Shown one piece after another: positions 51,252-59,821 of a stretch of 64,000 bases of DNA. The stretch comes from Caballeronia arationis (GTDB lineage: Bacteria; Pseudomonadota; Gammaproteobacteria; Burkholderiales; Burkholderiaceae). The stretch spans positions 62,001-126,000 of the forward strand of contig NZ_FCOG02000011.1 in assembly GCF_001544975.2 (NCBI RefSeq), read 5' to 3'. The notes beneath the pieces are model-generated. The model had not been told where the DNA came from. It saw only the letters and a program-made list of their open reading frames with translations, and did no database searches. The number at the start of each line of letters is the position of its first letter. Within the stretch, counting starts at the first letter, position 1. Made by a program: the position numbers and the translations under genes.

Positions 51252-53420
51252 ATGTCCACCTTCGACAATCCCTTTGTATTGCCGGCTTCGAAGTACGTCA
51301 GAGACATTGATGTCATGCGCCACTACGTCGATCAAAGCGTCGAGTACCTGTCGGCGATGACCGGCGCTCCCCGCGAACAGTGCTTGGCGTTCGTGAAGAA
51401 TAACCTGCGACCAGACGGCAAGTTCCCGTTCAAGGACCCGGCCGTGCTGTATCTGCGCCGCAACGAGCACGGCGACCGTGAACAGGTAGAAGGCACGCTC
51501 GGCGGCTACCTCTCTGAGTCGATCAAGGAACGTCAGCTCATTGCGCCCACGCTCACAACCTACTACCACCCGGCAGTCAAGAAGTCGCTGCTGGCGGGTT
51601 TCATTGACGCGAACGTCAAGCGCCGCGGCGTGGCAAAGAAAGCCATGTTCCAGGCACGCATGGACGGCAATTCCATCCTTGCGATTCTGAAAGACAACGA
51701 GCAGACGAACATGAAGCTCTCGAACAACGCATGTTCGGGCGCCCACGTCAGCGCATCTACCCCGCTCTTCAACAAGACCGCACACTCGACCCTGACCTCC
51801 AACTGCAGGTCGACCGCGGGCTATGGTTCAGCGAACAACGAAAAGTTTCTGAACGGCAACCGGCACTACTGGTCGCCGGACATCGTCAAGAACAACATCG
51901 TCTCGATTGTCACCAACACGGACTACGACTCGATCCTGCTCGCAATGAACGAGTTCGGGATTCGTCACCCGAGCGTCGAAGAGACGATGGAGTGCATTCG
52001 CTACTCGACGCAGCTGTATTTCCGCGACGAAGCAGCACACCGTCTGATTGAGCAGTACGTCAGCAAGCTCACGGACATCCAGCGCAGCGCGTTCGTCTAC
52101 ACCGGCGATCTGTACCACCTGATGAAGTTCAACCGGGAGATCGTCTACAAGTTCGTGCACGAGCTGTCGTCCCGTATCGGTGAGGCCCATCCTGATCCGG
52201 ACAGCATCATCAAGAACGCGCACGAAGATCACATCGCCCTCGCCTCGCAACTGTGTCCGAGAGAGATGAAAGGCAAGAAGGTGAAGGACGTGGCGGGGAC
52301 GGACGCGTATGGAATTCTGGCGTCAACCGTGGCACACATCGGCCAGGTGATCACGGAGTACAAGAACCTGATCAAGGCGTTCTGGGTGACGAAGAACGTT
52401 CCGGCTTCCCTCGCCCACTTCCCGGAAAGCATCCGTCGTTCGGCGCTGATGGGTGACACGGACTCGACCATCTTCACGGTGCAGGACTGGGTCCTCTGGT
52501 ACAACGACGGTCGCCTTGGCTATGACGATCGGTCGTCCGGCGTGGCAGCTACGATGATCTTCCTGGCGGCGCAGACCATCACGCACGTGCTCGCGCGTAT
52601 GTCCGCCAACTTCGGCATCGAAGAAAGCCGGATCTTCCAGGTGGCGATGAAGAACGAATACAAGTTCGACGTGTTCGTTCCGACGCAGGTGGCGAAACAC
52701 TACTACGCCTCGATCGGCTGTCAGGAAGGCAACCTGTATAAAGCGCAAGAGCCCGAGATCAAGGGTGTGCACCTGAAGTCGTCGGATGCCCCGCCTGCCG
52801 TGATGGCAAAGGCGAAAGCCATGATGATTCGGATCATGGACACCGTAATGGCCGAAAAAGGCGTGTCGCTCAAGGAAGTCATGGGCGAGATTGCCGCCCT
52901 GGAACATGACATCCGGACGTCGATTCTGGAGCGCTCGAGCTACGAGTACTTTCGCATGGGTCAGATCAAACCGGCTGCGTCCTACACGCTTGGACCAGAG
53001 CAAAGCAATTTCGCGCACTACACCTTCTGGAACCATACATTCGGCCACAAGTACGGCGAAGTGCAGGAACCACCCTACAACTCGGTCAAGATATCTGTCG
53101 ATCTGAAGTCGCCCGTGAAGATCAAGGCGTGGCTCGACAAGATGGACGATCGAGATCTCGCTTCGAGGTTGCAAAGCTGGTTTCTCAAGACCGGGAAGAA
53201 GGCGATCAGTACGTTCCACGTACCGGAACAGATCATCCAGTCCAAGGGCATTCCAAAGGAGATCAAGAGCGAGATCGCGATTCGGAAACTCATCACGGAT
53301 ACCGTCGCAGTGTTCTATCTACTCTTGGAGAGCCTTGGCGTCTATATGCAGAACAAGCAGATGACGCGCTTGGTCAGTGACCACATGGCTGCTCCAGTGA
53401 AAGATCTGGAAGCAGCATAG
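51252..53420 (+). CDS. Family B-like DNA polymerase, C-terminal moiety
   Basis: 722 residues from ATG 51252 (MSTFDNPFVLP), with AAAGGAATTC upstream. DNEQTNMKLSNNACSG near residues 146-162 resembles motif B (K...NS.YG), and LMGDTDSTIF near residue 400 is motif C with the catalytic Asp pair. The region between, with LTSNCRSTAGYGSANNE, fits the fingers/palm connection. Motif A (DxxSLYPS) and the exonuclease motifs are not present, so this polypeptide seems to be the C-terminal part of a split enzyme, as far as I recall from phiKZ-like phages, with the N-terminal part encoded outside the window. The last 150 residues resemble thumb-type helices (KAWLDKMDDRDLASRL). A terminator follows. Confidence 0.65.
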   Translation: MSTFDNPFVLPASKYVRDIDVMRHYVDQSVEYLSAMTGAPREQCLAFVKNNLRPDGKFPFKDPAVLYLRRNEHGDREQVEGTLGGYLSESIKERQLIAPTLTTYYHPAVKKSLLAGFIDANVKRRGVAKKAMFQARMDGNSILAILKDNEQTNMKLSNNACSGAHVSASTPLFNKTAHSTLTSNCRSTAGYGSANNEKFLNGNRHYWSPDIVKNNIVSIVTNTDYDSILLAMNEFGIRHPSVEETMECIRYSTQLYFRDEAAHRLIEQYVSKLTDIQRSAFVYTGDLYHLMKFNREIVYKFVHELSSRIGEAHPDPDSIIKNAHEDHIALASQLCPREMKGKKVKDVAGTDAYGILASTVAHIGQVITEYKNLIKAFWVTKNVPASLAHFPESIRRSALMGDTDSTIFTVQDWVLWYNDGRLGYDDRSSGVAATMIFLAAQTITHVLARMSANFGIEESRIFQVAMKNEYKFDVFVPTQVAKHYYASIGCQEGNLYKAQEPEIKGVHLKSSDAPPAVMAKAKAMMIRIMDTVMAEKGVSLKEVMGEIAALEHDIRTSILERSSYEYFRMGQIKPAASYTLGPEQSNFAHYTFWNHTFGHKYGEVQEPPYNSVKISVDLKSPVKIKAWLDKMDDRDLASRLQSWFLKTGKKAISTFHVPEQIIQSKGIPKEIKSEIAIRKLITDTVAVFYLLLESLGVYMQNKQMTRLVSDHMAAPVKDLEAA

Positions 53421-53443
53421 CGCCGAGTATCGACCAACAACAT

Positions 53444-53472
53444 TGCCCGCCCTTGCGCGGGCATTCTTATTT
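53444..53472 (+). terminator. Terminator after DNA polymerase gene
   Basis: TGCCCGC (53444-53450) pairs with GCGGGCA (53457-53463); TTCTTATTT follows. Confidence 0.7.
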
Positions 53473-53486
53473 GCTCGAGGTTAGAG

Positions 53487-53672
53487 ATGCCGACATGGCT
53501 CTGGGGTGTCTTGATTTGGTTTGCGCTGCTGGCGCTATTCGTGGCGCGTTGGGACTGGAGTCGTGCGTCGAATCCGGCCGATGCGACGAGCGAGCCGGAT
53601 TCCCGAATCGACGAATCGGATATGAATGGGCTGCTCGCCAAGGCGACCGTCGCGGCAACTGGCATCGAATAG
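53487..53672 (+). CDS. Small single-pass membrane protein
   Basis: 61 residues, ATG 53487 with GAGGTTAGAG upstream. Residues 4-20 (WLWGVLIWFALLALFVA) form one membrane helix with a Trp-rich start. The remainder is acidic and soluble (DATSEPDSRIDESD). No family known. It begins a run of four small genes before the convergent gene at 54420. Confidence 0.55.
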   Translation: MPTWLWGVLIWFALLALFVARWDWSRASNPADATSEPDSRIDESDMNGLLAKATVAATGIE

Positions 53673-53680
53673 GAGCAGTC

Positions 53681-53857
53681 GTGAGGTGGTTCGGATTTTC
53701 CGACTGGCAGATGAAATGCATACGCTGCCCCAAGATCACGCCGAAGACTCAGCCCTTGTGGTGCGCTGTCAGCAGAAGGAGCAAATGCGCCTCGCGCGCG
53801 GCCGCAAGTAGACGTCATAAAGCGTGCCCCGAAGGACAGGCCCTAAGGAGCATTTAA
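53681..53857 (+). CDS. Small Cys-rich protein, possible zinc finger
   Basis: 58 residues from GTG 53681 (MRWFGFSDWQMKC), with AGGAGCAG upstream. MKCIRCPK gives a CxxC pair, followed by LWCAV and SKC, so a four-Cys metal site (C-x2-C-x11-C-x7-C) is possible. The C-terminal half is basic (RRSKCASRAAASRRHK). A small nucleic-acid-binding role is possible. It is too short for a firm call; the good ribosome site and spacing support it. Confidence 0.5.
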   Translation: MRWFGFSDWQMKCIRCPKITPKTQPLWCAVSRRSKCASRAAASRRHKACPEGQALRSI

Positions 53858-53860
53858 ACA

Positions 53861-54052
53861 ATGAAACGCCAGAGTGCAATCATGACCCATGCGATCGAAA
53901 CTGATATGGCACACCTCGTCGAGTTCATGGGCAACCATCCGCTGGAAACGAAGGCCGTGCGTACCGAAGCGTGGCAGCAACTCCTCGTCTATGTGCCACG
54001 CGAAGAATTCCAGGTCCATATGGACAAGATCAAAGAGAAGGAGTCTTCGTGA
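53861..54052 (+). CDS. Small hypothetical protein
   Basis: 63 residues, ATG 53861 with TAAGGAGC upstream. Helical and charged (HLVEFMGNHPLETKAVRTEAWQQLLVYV). The stop overlaps the next start (GTGA). No motif is recognised. Confidence 0.55.
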   Translation: MKRQSAIMTHAIETDMAHLVEFMGNHPLETKAVRTEAWQQLLVYVPREEFQVHMDKIKEKESS

Positions 54053-54456
54053 GCACGATCAAAACAGCGTACACGATGCGTGACCACGCGCCCTGGGAAG
54101 ATCGACCGTTCGACACGGACGTACTGCCGGGAGGCTGGGCGGAAACTATCATTGCCCTCATCGAACGTGGACCGGTTGGCGATGGCGACATTCCAAGCAA
54201 GGTCGCTCGCGATGAGCTGATGTCGCGCGGCTTCGCTGCGAGGGTGATCGTGAACCAGAAGGAAGCAGGGAACGTCGCCACGTACGCTGGCCGCGAACTC
54301 TACAAGCAGTTGGTTGACGCACCCTCACTCGCGGAGGCGATTGCAAAGCGGCAGGCGAATTTGAACTTCCTCAACGATCTGTGGAAGTCGCAGCAACCGC
54401 CGGAATGCGGGTCCTGTGGCTACACCGCAGAGCCGGATTGTTCGACGTGTTCTTGA
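54049..54456 (+). CDS. Small protein with C-terminal Cys cluster
   Basis: 135 residues from GTG 54049 (MSTIKTAYTMRDHAPW), after AGAAGGAGTC, overlapping the previous stop. Residues about 35-80 resemble a small winged-helix or HTH-like fold (IIALIERGPVGDGDIPSKVARDELMSRGFA), as seen in phage regulator-like proteins. The C-terminus PPECGSCGYTAEPDCSTC has four Cys and may bind metal. It overlaps the convergent gene at 54420 by 37 bases, so the two 3' ends cannot both lack terminators. Function unknown. Confidence 0.55.
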   Translation: MSTIKTAYTMRDHAPWEDRPFDTDVLPGGWAETIIALIERGPVGDGDIPSKVARDELMSRGFAARVIVNQKEAGNVATYAGRELYKQLVDAPSLAEAIAKRQANLNFLNDLWKSQQPPECGSCGYTAEPDCSTCS

Positions 54457-55583
54457 GATCTTGAAGGTGGGATACTGGGAAGTTGAGCGCGAGGGCTTGC
54501 CTTGCGTTCGATTTCCCGTATCTCCTCTATGACGTCTTGTTGCACCAGCGGATCCATTACGCCTTCGAACAGACGCTCCTGCGACCAGCCTAGGAACGTC
54601 CTGTTGATTAGGTTGAGGTCTGCCTGATTCCGCGTCTCTGGCGTGTCCTTTGCCATCGTCAGCACAAAGTCCAGCGCGGGAAGCCGAGAGATTGCAAGAC
54701 CCCACATCCCCTGCCGAGTCGGCGCCATGTCAGGCACATGCATCGCCTGCTCCATGTTTTCCTTGACGACCGCCGGCACGCTCTGCAGCACGCCCACGAA
54801 ATTCTTGCCCGTCTTGGTCAGATTCTCGAGAACGATGCCATAGCAGCTGTCGACCTTGCTCGTGTAGTCGATGAGCGCAAACGGATGGCGCTTGATCGAC
54901 TGCCCTACTTCTTCGCCCGATCGCAGTTTGAGAACGCGATTGAAGAGCGCCTGGTCTATGTGACTGAAGATCATATTCGGCAGCACGTACATGTGCACGA
55001 ACATCATCGTCGACTTTTCGCCATCCAGTCCGCCTGTGATGCGGTCCTGATCTCGCCGAAACGCGCGGTACTGAACCATCAGCATTGGGATGTTGATCGC
55101 AATGACGACGATCCCCGTCTCAGTGCCAGTGAGATGGCCATTGGGCAGGTTCAGGTAGAGGTCGCTTCTCGGGTGCCGAAGCACTCGCACCGGCGTAACG
55201 TTCCGCCAGTCCCGATCGGCTCGGTCGAAGTCAAACGGCTCGGTATGCGCAACGACAATCTCATCATGTCCTGGCCCGTAGAAGTCTCCGTCGAACAGCC
55301 TTCCTGGATTGATGGACGAAGTCATTTTTAACGCCGTCGCGCGATTTAATGAAACGGCATCGACGTTCGCGTAGTAGCGCTCGAGGTTGTGCGACAGCGG
55401 CACGTTCACCGTTTGGATGAGCTTCACGAGGATGTGATTGCCCTTCACGGCCATCGGAGCGTTCCGGTAATAGCTAATCACCTGCGCAATGTTGCGGGTG
55501 AGCCCCTCCCGAACATACGGCCATAAGGGGGGTACTTGGATGCCTTGGAGCGCCCGAGGCACCAGATTGAAAAGCGTGTGCAT
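54420..55583 (-). CDS. Conserved phiKZ-like hypothetical protein
   Basis: 387 residues, ATG 55583 with a weak GGATG site. It is mixed alpha/beta with NHILVKLIQTVNVPLSHNLERYYANVD, then DRADRDWRNVTPVRVLRHPR and MMFVHMYVLPNMIFSHIDQALFNR. The last 30 residues are disordered (ASPRAQLPSIPPSRSQEHVEQ). No enzyme motif is recognised. The 3' end overlaps the convergent gene at 54049 by 37 bases. Virion or assembly role possible by composition, not proven. Confidence 0.6.
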   Translation of the reverse strand: MHTLFNLVPRALQGIQVPPLWPYVREGLTRNIAQVISYYRNAPMAVKGNHILVKLIQTVNVPLSHNLERYYANVDAVSLNRATALKMTSSINPGRLFDGDFYGPGHDEIVVAHTEPFDFDRADRDWRNVTPVRVLRHPRSDLYLNLPNGHLTGTETGIVVIAINIPMLMVQYRAFRRDQDRITGGLDGEKSTMMFVHMYVLPNMIFSHIDQALFNRVLKLRSGEEVGQSIKRHPFALIDYTSKVDSCYGIVLENLTKTGKNFVGVLQSVPAVVKENMEQAMHVPDMAPTRQGMWGLAISRLPALDFVLTMAKDTPETRNQADLNLINRTFLGWSQERLFEGVMDPLVQQDVIEEIREIERKASPRAQLPSIPPSRSQEHVEQSGSAV

Positions 55584-55632
55584 AGCGCCGCATCCAGTTG
55601 GAGATTTGAAGGTTCATAAAATTGAGACCGCC

Positions 55633-55791
55633 ATGTTCGAGTCAGAAGAGATGAAAGAGCTTCGTCGGAAGCAGCACGAGGACGACACACCGGAACACGA
55701 AGCTGGCCCCGAAGAACCCGTGATAACGGGATCGCGTTACAAGCGCGGCCGTCGCTGGTGGGAACGGTCGAAGTGGGAGCGCAAACGGTGA
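55633..55791 (+). CDS. Small charged hypothetical protein
   Basis: 52 residues from ATG 55633 (MFESEEMKELRRKQ). The first half is acidic with Glu/Asp/His (EDDTPEHEAGPEEP), the end strongly basic (RYKRGRRWWERSKWERKR). It overlaps the next gene by four bases (GTGA), which supports translation. A nucleic-acid-binding tail is possible; nothing is known. Confidence 0.45.
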   Translation: MFESEEMKELRRKQHEDDTPEHEAGPEEPVITGSRYKRGRRWWERSKWERKR

Positions 55792-56261
55792 AGACACTCG
55801 ACTCGACGATCTTGCAGGTTCTCGCCTACGGCAGGCTGAAGCCGGGTTGGAACACGTCCGAAAGTCTTCCACCGACACCGCACGCCGTGCTGCTTGCGTG
55901 CGAATTCCTGCGCACGATTCCCGAGGGCTTACCACTGCCGGGAACGATGCTGCATGACAACGGTGACCTCGGCTTCTATTGGTACGCAAACCAGCGCTGC
56001 TATGTTGACCTGGAGATTGACTCGCAGAACGATCAGTTCTCTTTCTTCGCGGTAAAGAAGGCCGAAGGCGAAGAGCCACGCGAAGAGACCTACCTTCCGG
56101 TGCGCACGATCGCACACTTCACGATCCCCTTCTACATCGACCACTACAGCGCAATACGAGACGAATATGCGACGCACGCAGCAACGGTCCAGCCTAGCAG
56201 CGCTGACGCTGCTAACGGCGGCAGCAAATGCCAACGGAACGACGCTTTACCGGTCGGATGA
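55788..56261 (+). CDS. Hypothetical protein of GWNxxx-domain type
   Basis: 157 residues from GTG 55788 (MKTLDSTILQVL), overlapping the previous stop, with GGGAGCG upstream; an in-frame GTG at 55758 is less well placed. LKPGWNTSESLPPTPHAVLLACEFLRTIPEGLPLP and HDNGDLGFYWY follow the pattern of a small bacterial domain (GWxGxxxxxP, later a DGxxxxxW stretch) that often sits near toxin-antitoxin or small regulatory genes. Function of that domain is unknown to me. The assignment is by eye. Stop TGA at 56259-56261. Confidence 0.5.
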   Translation: MKTLDSTILQVLAYGRLKPGWNTSESLPPTPHAVLLACEFLRTIPEGLPLPGTMLHDNGDLGFYWYANQRCYVDLEIDSQNDQFSFFAVKKAEGEEPREETYLPVRTIAHFTIPFYIDHYSAIRDEYATHAATVQPSSADAANGGSKCQRNDALPVG

Positions 56262-56306
56262 CACGTACACCGACATGAACGGCAGGGACGGCTCCGGCCA
56301 GTTGCT

Positions 56307-56317
56307 CCCCCCCCCCC
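56307..56317 (+). repeat. Run of 11 C (homopolymer)
   Basis: Eleven consecutive C between the genes ending at 56261 and starting at 56381. A frame at 56167-56439 passes through it, but I see no support for that frame as a gene. Such a run can vary in length or be miscalled by sequencing. Confidence 0.5.
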
Positions 56318-56380
56318 ACCGACGTATACCAATCGCGCCGAACGGCGCGGGCAGGGTGGAGTGTCTAACAGGCGAGGGAC

Positions 56381-56926
56381 ATGGTGGAACCGAAAATGAT
56401 CATCGTCACGTCACCGCACCAACACGAGTTCCTCGATAGATGGTTGCGTGGCTTCATCGAATCGCCACGATTCGCATGGGTGTCAATGGAAGTCGGCTTC
56501 GACGAGATGCAGCGTCGGAGGCGTGACAGCATGCCCCCGGCGCTAACTGGCAGCACTGGTGAGACCGTCTTCAGCTTCAATTCCTCGGCCGTACAAATAA
56601 CTGGGCGGGCCACGTTCAACGACGCGCTTCGGAATCTCTGTGCTCGCAAGAAAATACTAATTAATAAGGACGGGCACTGTCTCGTTTCTCGGTTACTCAT
56701 CGATTCCGAAAAACCGGAAGCTAAAGCGGCTCTATTTCTGGAATTGCCGAAACCGTGCGACCGTTATTCCTACCCGCTTTACTTGGCAGAGCTCAGACGC
56801 GACATTCGATGGGGCATCTTTGGCGACATGTCGGAGCATCAGTGGGAAGTGGCGCTCGCCAGGGAGGAGATCGTCATCTCGTCGAGCGGGGCGTTCGTAA
56901 CAGTAAACGCGACTTTTCGCAGGTAA
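56381..56926 (+). CDS. Hypothetical protein
   Basis: 181 residues, ATG 56381 with GGCGAGGGAC upstream. TSPHQHEFLDRWLRGFIESPRF starts the folded part; the middle is beta-rich (TVFSFNSSAVQITGRATFND) and the end has ELRRDIRWGIFGDMSEHQWEVAL then a beta-type IVISSSGAFVTVNATFRR. The gene is less GC-biased than the neighbouring virion genes. No motif is recognised. It is the last gene before a long noncoding stretch. Confidence 0.5.
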   Translation: MVEPKMIIVTSPHQHEFLDRWLRGFIESPRFAWVSMEVGFDEMQRRRRDSMPPALTGSTGETVFSFNSSAVQITGRATFNDALRNLCARKKILINKDGHCLVSRLLIDSEKPEAKAALFLELPKPCDRYSYPLYLAELRRDIRWGIFGDMSEHQWEVALAREEIVISSSGAFVTVNATFRR

Positions 56927-57811
56927 GTCCTACCTGAATCTGTAACTTTTCTGACTCCCGCGAAATTCGAGTCAAAACTTGTTCGGCGTCGGACCGACCG
57001 GTGACGACTTAGGGTTTTGTAAGAAATCGCGCGCCCGAGCGAAGAGAATTTGCACGTTGACCGTGCGTCCACGGCAGCGCAAAACATAGACACGTTCCAC
57101 CCATGTCAATAGGTTTTTCCGAACGTACGTGCTTTACAACACGGAACACGCGAAAAAAATACCTACTGAAAGGATTTCCGCCTGGACGCTCAGCATTTAA
57201 GCGTCTGCAGAACTAGATAAGGGCCACATCGGAAAGCTACCTTACAACTAGATTCTTTAGAGTCAAATTTTGCAAGAAATTATTTTGATTTGATGACACA
57301 GGTTTACCGACGAAAGGAGTAAAGTGCGCGCCTCTTCACCGGATATCACGTTAACCCTTAGGTAAGTTTGACCGACCGTCGGACGTCTTCAAGTTCCGAC
57401 GCAGCCAACAAAACCCGCTCTTCCGCACGACCAGAACGACTACTCGCTCGACCTCTACGCACCGCCCGAAATAACTTCAAACATAACCAGCCCATACAAG
57501 CGCTCTGTTATCGCAATCGCAATCGACATTAACTTAGTAAAAAATTACGCCGCTCGGTATATGTTGTAGGAGAAGATCTAACCATCTGACCCATCGACCA
57601 CAGTCGCAAGACTCGGTCGACCGGCAACCCCGTAATCCCCGTTGATAGTTTCTCTCCTCATTGAGGAGTGCTTAGACACGTCCGTATCAAAGCCTTTCGG
57701 CGACGCTGATTCTAAATAGTTTCAGGCACATATCACCACCCTGACACTAGACAGAAAAGATTAGTGTTCGCGCGATCATTAACCTGATTTAGAGAAGAAA
57801 AGGAAACAACC
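56927..57811 (+). promoter_or_regulatory. Long AT-rich leader or control region before the chimallin gene
   Basis: 885 bases with no convincing gene and lower GC than flanking coding DNA. It contains GGTATATGTTGTAGGAG near 57557, ACATATCACCAC near 57730 (a weak relative of the ATATATCACT motif), a CTCCTCATTGAGGAG hairpin near 57656 and, directly before the start, a strong AAAAGGAAAC ribosome site. It most likely contains one or more promoters for a highly expressed early gene; a replication role cannot be excluded. Confidence 0.5.
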
Positions 57812-59779
57812 ATGGCAGTCAACCACACTGGCAACAAGCAAGGCGCAGCAGCAGAAACCTCGATGGCCGCAGCATTCAGCCGCCAGCAAGACCAACCTGC
57901 GCAACAGCCGCAGCAGCAAGCCGCTGCGAGCGCCGCACAGCGGCCGATTCAGCGCACCCGTCTGTCGGATATCGGCAGCCTCTCGCGCGCGGCAATGGGC
58001 CGCAACCCGCAGAGCGAAGTCATCACGAAGCTCAGCAAGGCGCTCGAAGTAGCGTTCGCTGGCATCGACAAGAGCTACGAAGTCACGCTCATCCCGATCG
58101 ACTACAACAACACGAAGTCGCTGGTCAAGTCGGTCATCGTCGTCGCCATGCGCGATCTGGTGAACAAGGAAACGGGCGTGGCGTGCCACACCCTCATCCT
58201 GGAAGGCTCGAGCGAGCCGCTGCAGGTCGGCTACCAGATGATCAACAACCAGAACGTCGAAATTCTGCGTGTGAGTGGCGACTACAACAACAAGACGCTG
58301 TCGGACGAAGTCCTGAGCGCCGTGGCGCGCACGTTCGCCGGCATGCCGATCTGGCCGGTGGATGCATGCGTGGTGCCGCGCGACTTCAACGTCGAAGACC
58401 CGACGCTGGTTCACGAGCTGGCAGCGAATGCTGCGACGGCTTGCCAGACCGAACTCGAAGTTCGTCAGCCGGGCGGCTTCCAAGACGTGGACCTCGGCAC
58501 CGTCGAGCATGAGAACTCGCTGACCGTTCAGCCGACGTTCGGCAACGGTCAGTCGCGTGACATGGTCGGCGCGCCGGTTCGCTCCGACATCGTCATCGAC
58601 TTCCGCGCAGGCGGCCAGGAAATCCCGGGTCAGCAAGGCGAGACGCAACGCGTGAAGCAAATCTCGCGCATCAGCGGCTACATGGACCTCTTGTGGGCGC
58701 CGACCGAGCAGCAGACGCAACGTTTCGATCCGTGGGTTCAGCAAACGGCTCAGGCGTCGTCGCCCGACGAGTTCAAGCGTTACCGCCCGCGTTTCGTGAT
58801 GACCGATCTCGAGTCGGTGCAGCTACTCACGATCCCGGCGCAACTCCTGGCGCTCGTGACGGCATTCACGCTGGCTGAGAACAACGCATGGGTCGAAGCA
58901 TTCCGTCCGGCTCCGATGAACAACAGCGCGGAAGTGGACTGGAAGGACATCGGTGCGATCGGCATCGAAGCCAACTTCGAGAAGAACCAGAATGGCTTCG
59001 GTTCGCGCGTGGACACGAAGTCGGACGCGTTCCAGCGTGTTCAAGGTCAGGCAGGCGATCACCTCCTGCGTCTGGTCGGTTCGGTCATCACGCCGAAGCT
59101 GCTCCTCTCGCTGGACGTGCCCGAGTGCGGTCCGCAGACCTGGTTCAACGGCATCTTCGCAGCAGCCGCTGAGCTGAACGGCAACAACTGGCAGAAGGCG
59201 AATGAAATCATCATCCGTGCAGCGAACGTGCTCACGCATGGCAACTTCAGCCGCTACTTCCAGGCCGGCGCGCGTGTGGCGTCCGACGAATTCAACCGCA
59301 TCCACCTGGGTTGGTACGTCGACCGTCATGGCGTGAAGCGCGATCTGCGCGATGTCGATTACCTGGCCGTGCTCAACATGGTCGGCGATCGCGATCCGGA
59401 AGTCGCACGCGAATGGTCGGACTCGTTCGCTCGCACCAACCTGGATCTGCAAGTCCGTCTGGCGAAGCGCAAGCAGATCATCGAAGGCGTCCTCGGCAAG
59501 AACAATGTCGAGTTCACCGGCTTCGCACGCCGCGTGACCTTCGAACCGGCGTTCATCGTCGCGCTGCTCAACGCGTGCAAGGACACGGGCCTCTCGGTTC
59601 GCACCATTGCACCGATGACCGATCTGAACCAGTACGAGCGCGCGGTCAACCCGTACGCGATGTCGGCTGGTCTGGACACGTCTTCGCTGAACGGTTCGGT
59701 GTTCAACCGCGGCTTTGGGCATCAGCAGCAACAGCAGCATGGCGCCCGCGCTGGCTTCAGCCGCTGGTCCCAGCAGTAA
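57812..59779 (+). CDS. chmA: Probable chimallin, phage nucleus shell protein (ChmA/PhuN)
   Basis: 655 residues, ATG 57812 with a strong AAAAGGAAAC site. Residues 1-50 are disordered and rich in Gln and Ala (DQPAQQPQQQAAASAAQ). The folded body has ITKLSKALEVAFAGIDKSYEVTL, then RSDIVIDFRAGGQE and ISRISGYMDLLWAP, and PAQLLALVTAFTLAENNAW, a pattern I associate with the chimallin family (about 600-650 residues). The C-terminal tail is flexible (HQQQQQHGARAGFSRWSQQ) as expected for a segment that links subunits. Codon use is extremely biased, in keeping with very high expression, and the gene has its own long upstream region and terminator. The shell protects phage DNA from host nucleases and CRISPR. 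The alternative, another abundant structural protein, cannot be excluded. Confidence 0.68.
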   Translation: MAVNHTGNKQGAAAETSMAAAFSRQQDQPAQQPQQQAAASAAQRPIQRTRLSDIGSLSRAAMGRNPQSEVITKLSKALEVAFAGIDKSYEVTLIPIDYNNTKSLVKSVIVVAMRDLVNKETGVACHTLILEGSSEPLQVGYQMINNQNVEILRVSGDYNNKTLSDEVLSAVARTFAGMPIWPVDACVVPRDFNVEDPTLVHELAANAATACQTELEVRQPGGFQDVDLGTVEHENSLTVQPTFGNGQSRDMVGAPVRSDIVIDFRAGGQEIPGQQGETQRVKQISRISGYMDLLWAPTEQQTQRFDPWVQQTAQASSPDEFKRYRPRFVMTDLESVQLLTIPAQLLALVTAFTLAENNAWVEAFRPAPMNNSAEVDWKDIGAIGIEANFEKNQNGFGSRVDTKSDAFQRVQGQAGDHLLRLVGSVITPKLLLSLDVPECGPQTWFNGIFAAAAELNGNNWQKANEIIIRAANVLTHGNFSRYFQAGARVASDEFNRIHLGWYVDRHGVKRDLRDVDYLAVLNMVGDRDPEVAREWSDSFARTNLDLQVRLAKRKQIIEGVLGKNNVEFTGFARRVTFEPAFIVALLNACKDTGLSVRTIAPMTDLNQYERAVNPYAMSAGLDTSSLNGSVFNRGFGHQQQQQHGARAGFSRWSQQ

Positions 59780-59821
59780 GCAGTAGCGTCTGCGCCTCGC
59801 TCACGCGGGGTGCAGTTGAGC

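Noticed and set aside
56167-56439. Frame through the poly-C run
   Set aside because: Overlaps the 55788 gene and lacks a ribosome site; low-complexity product.
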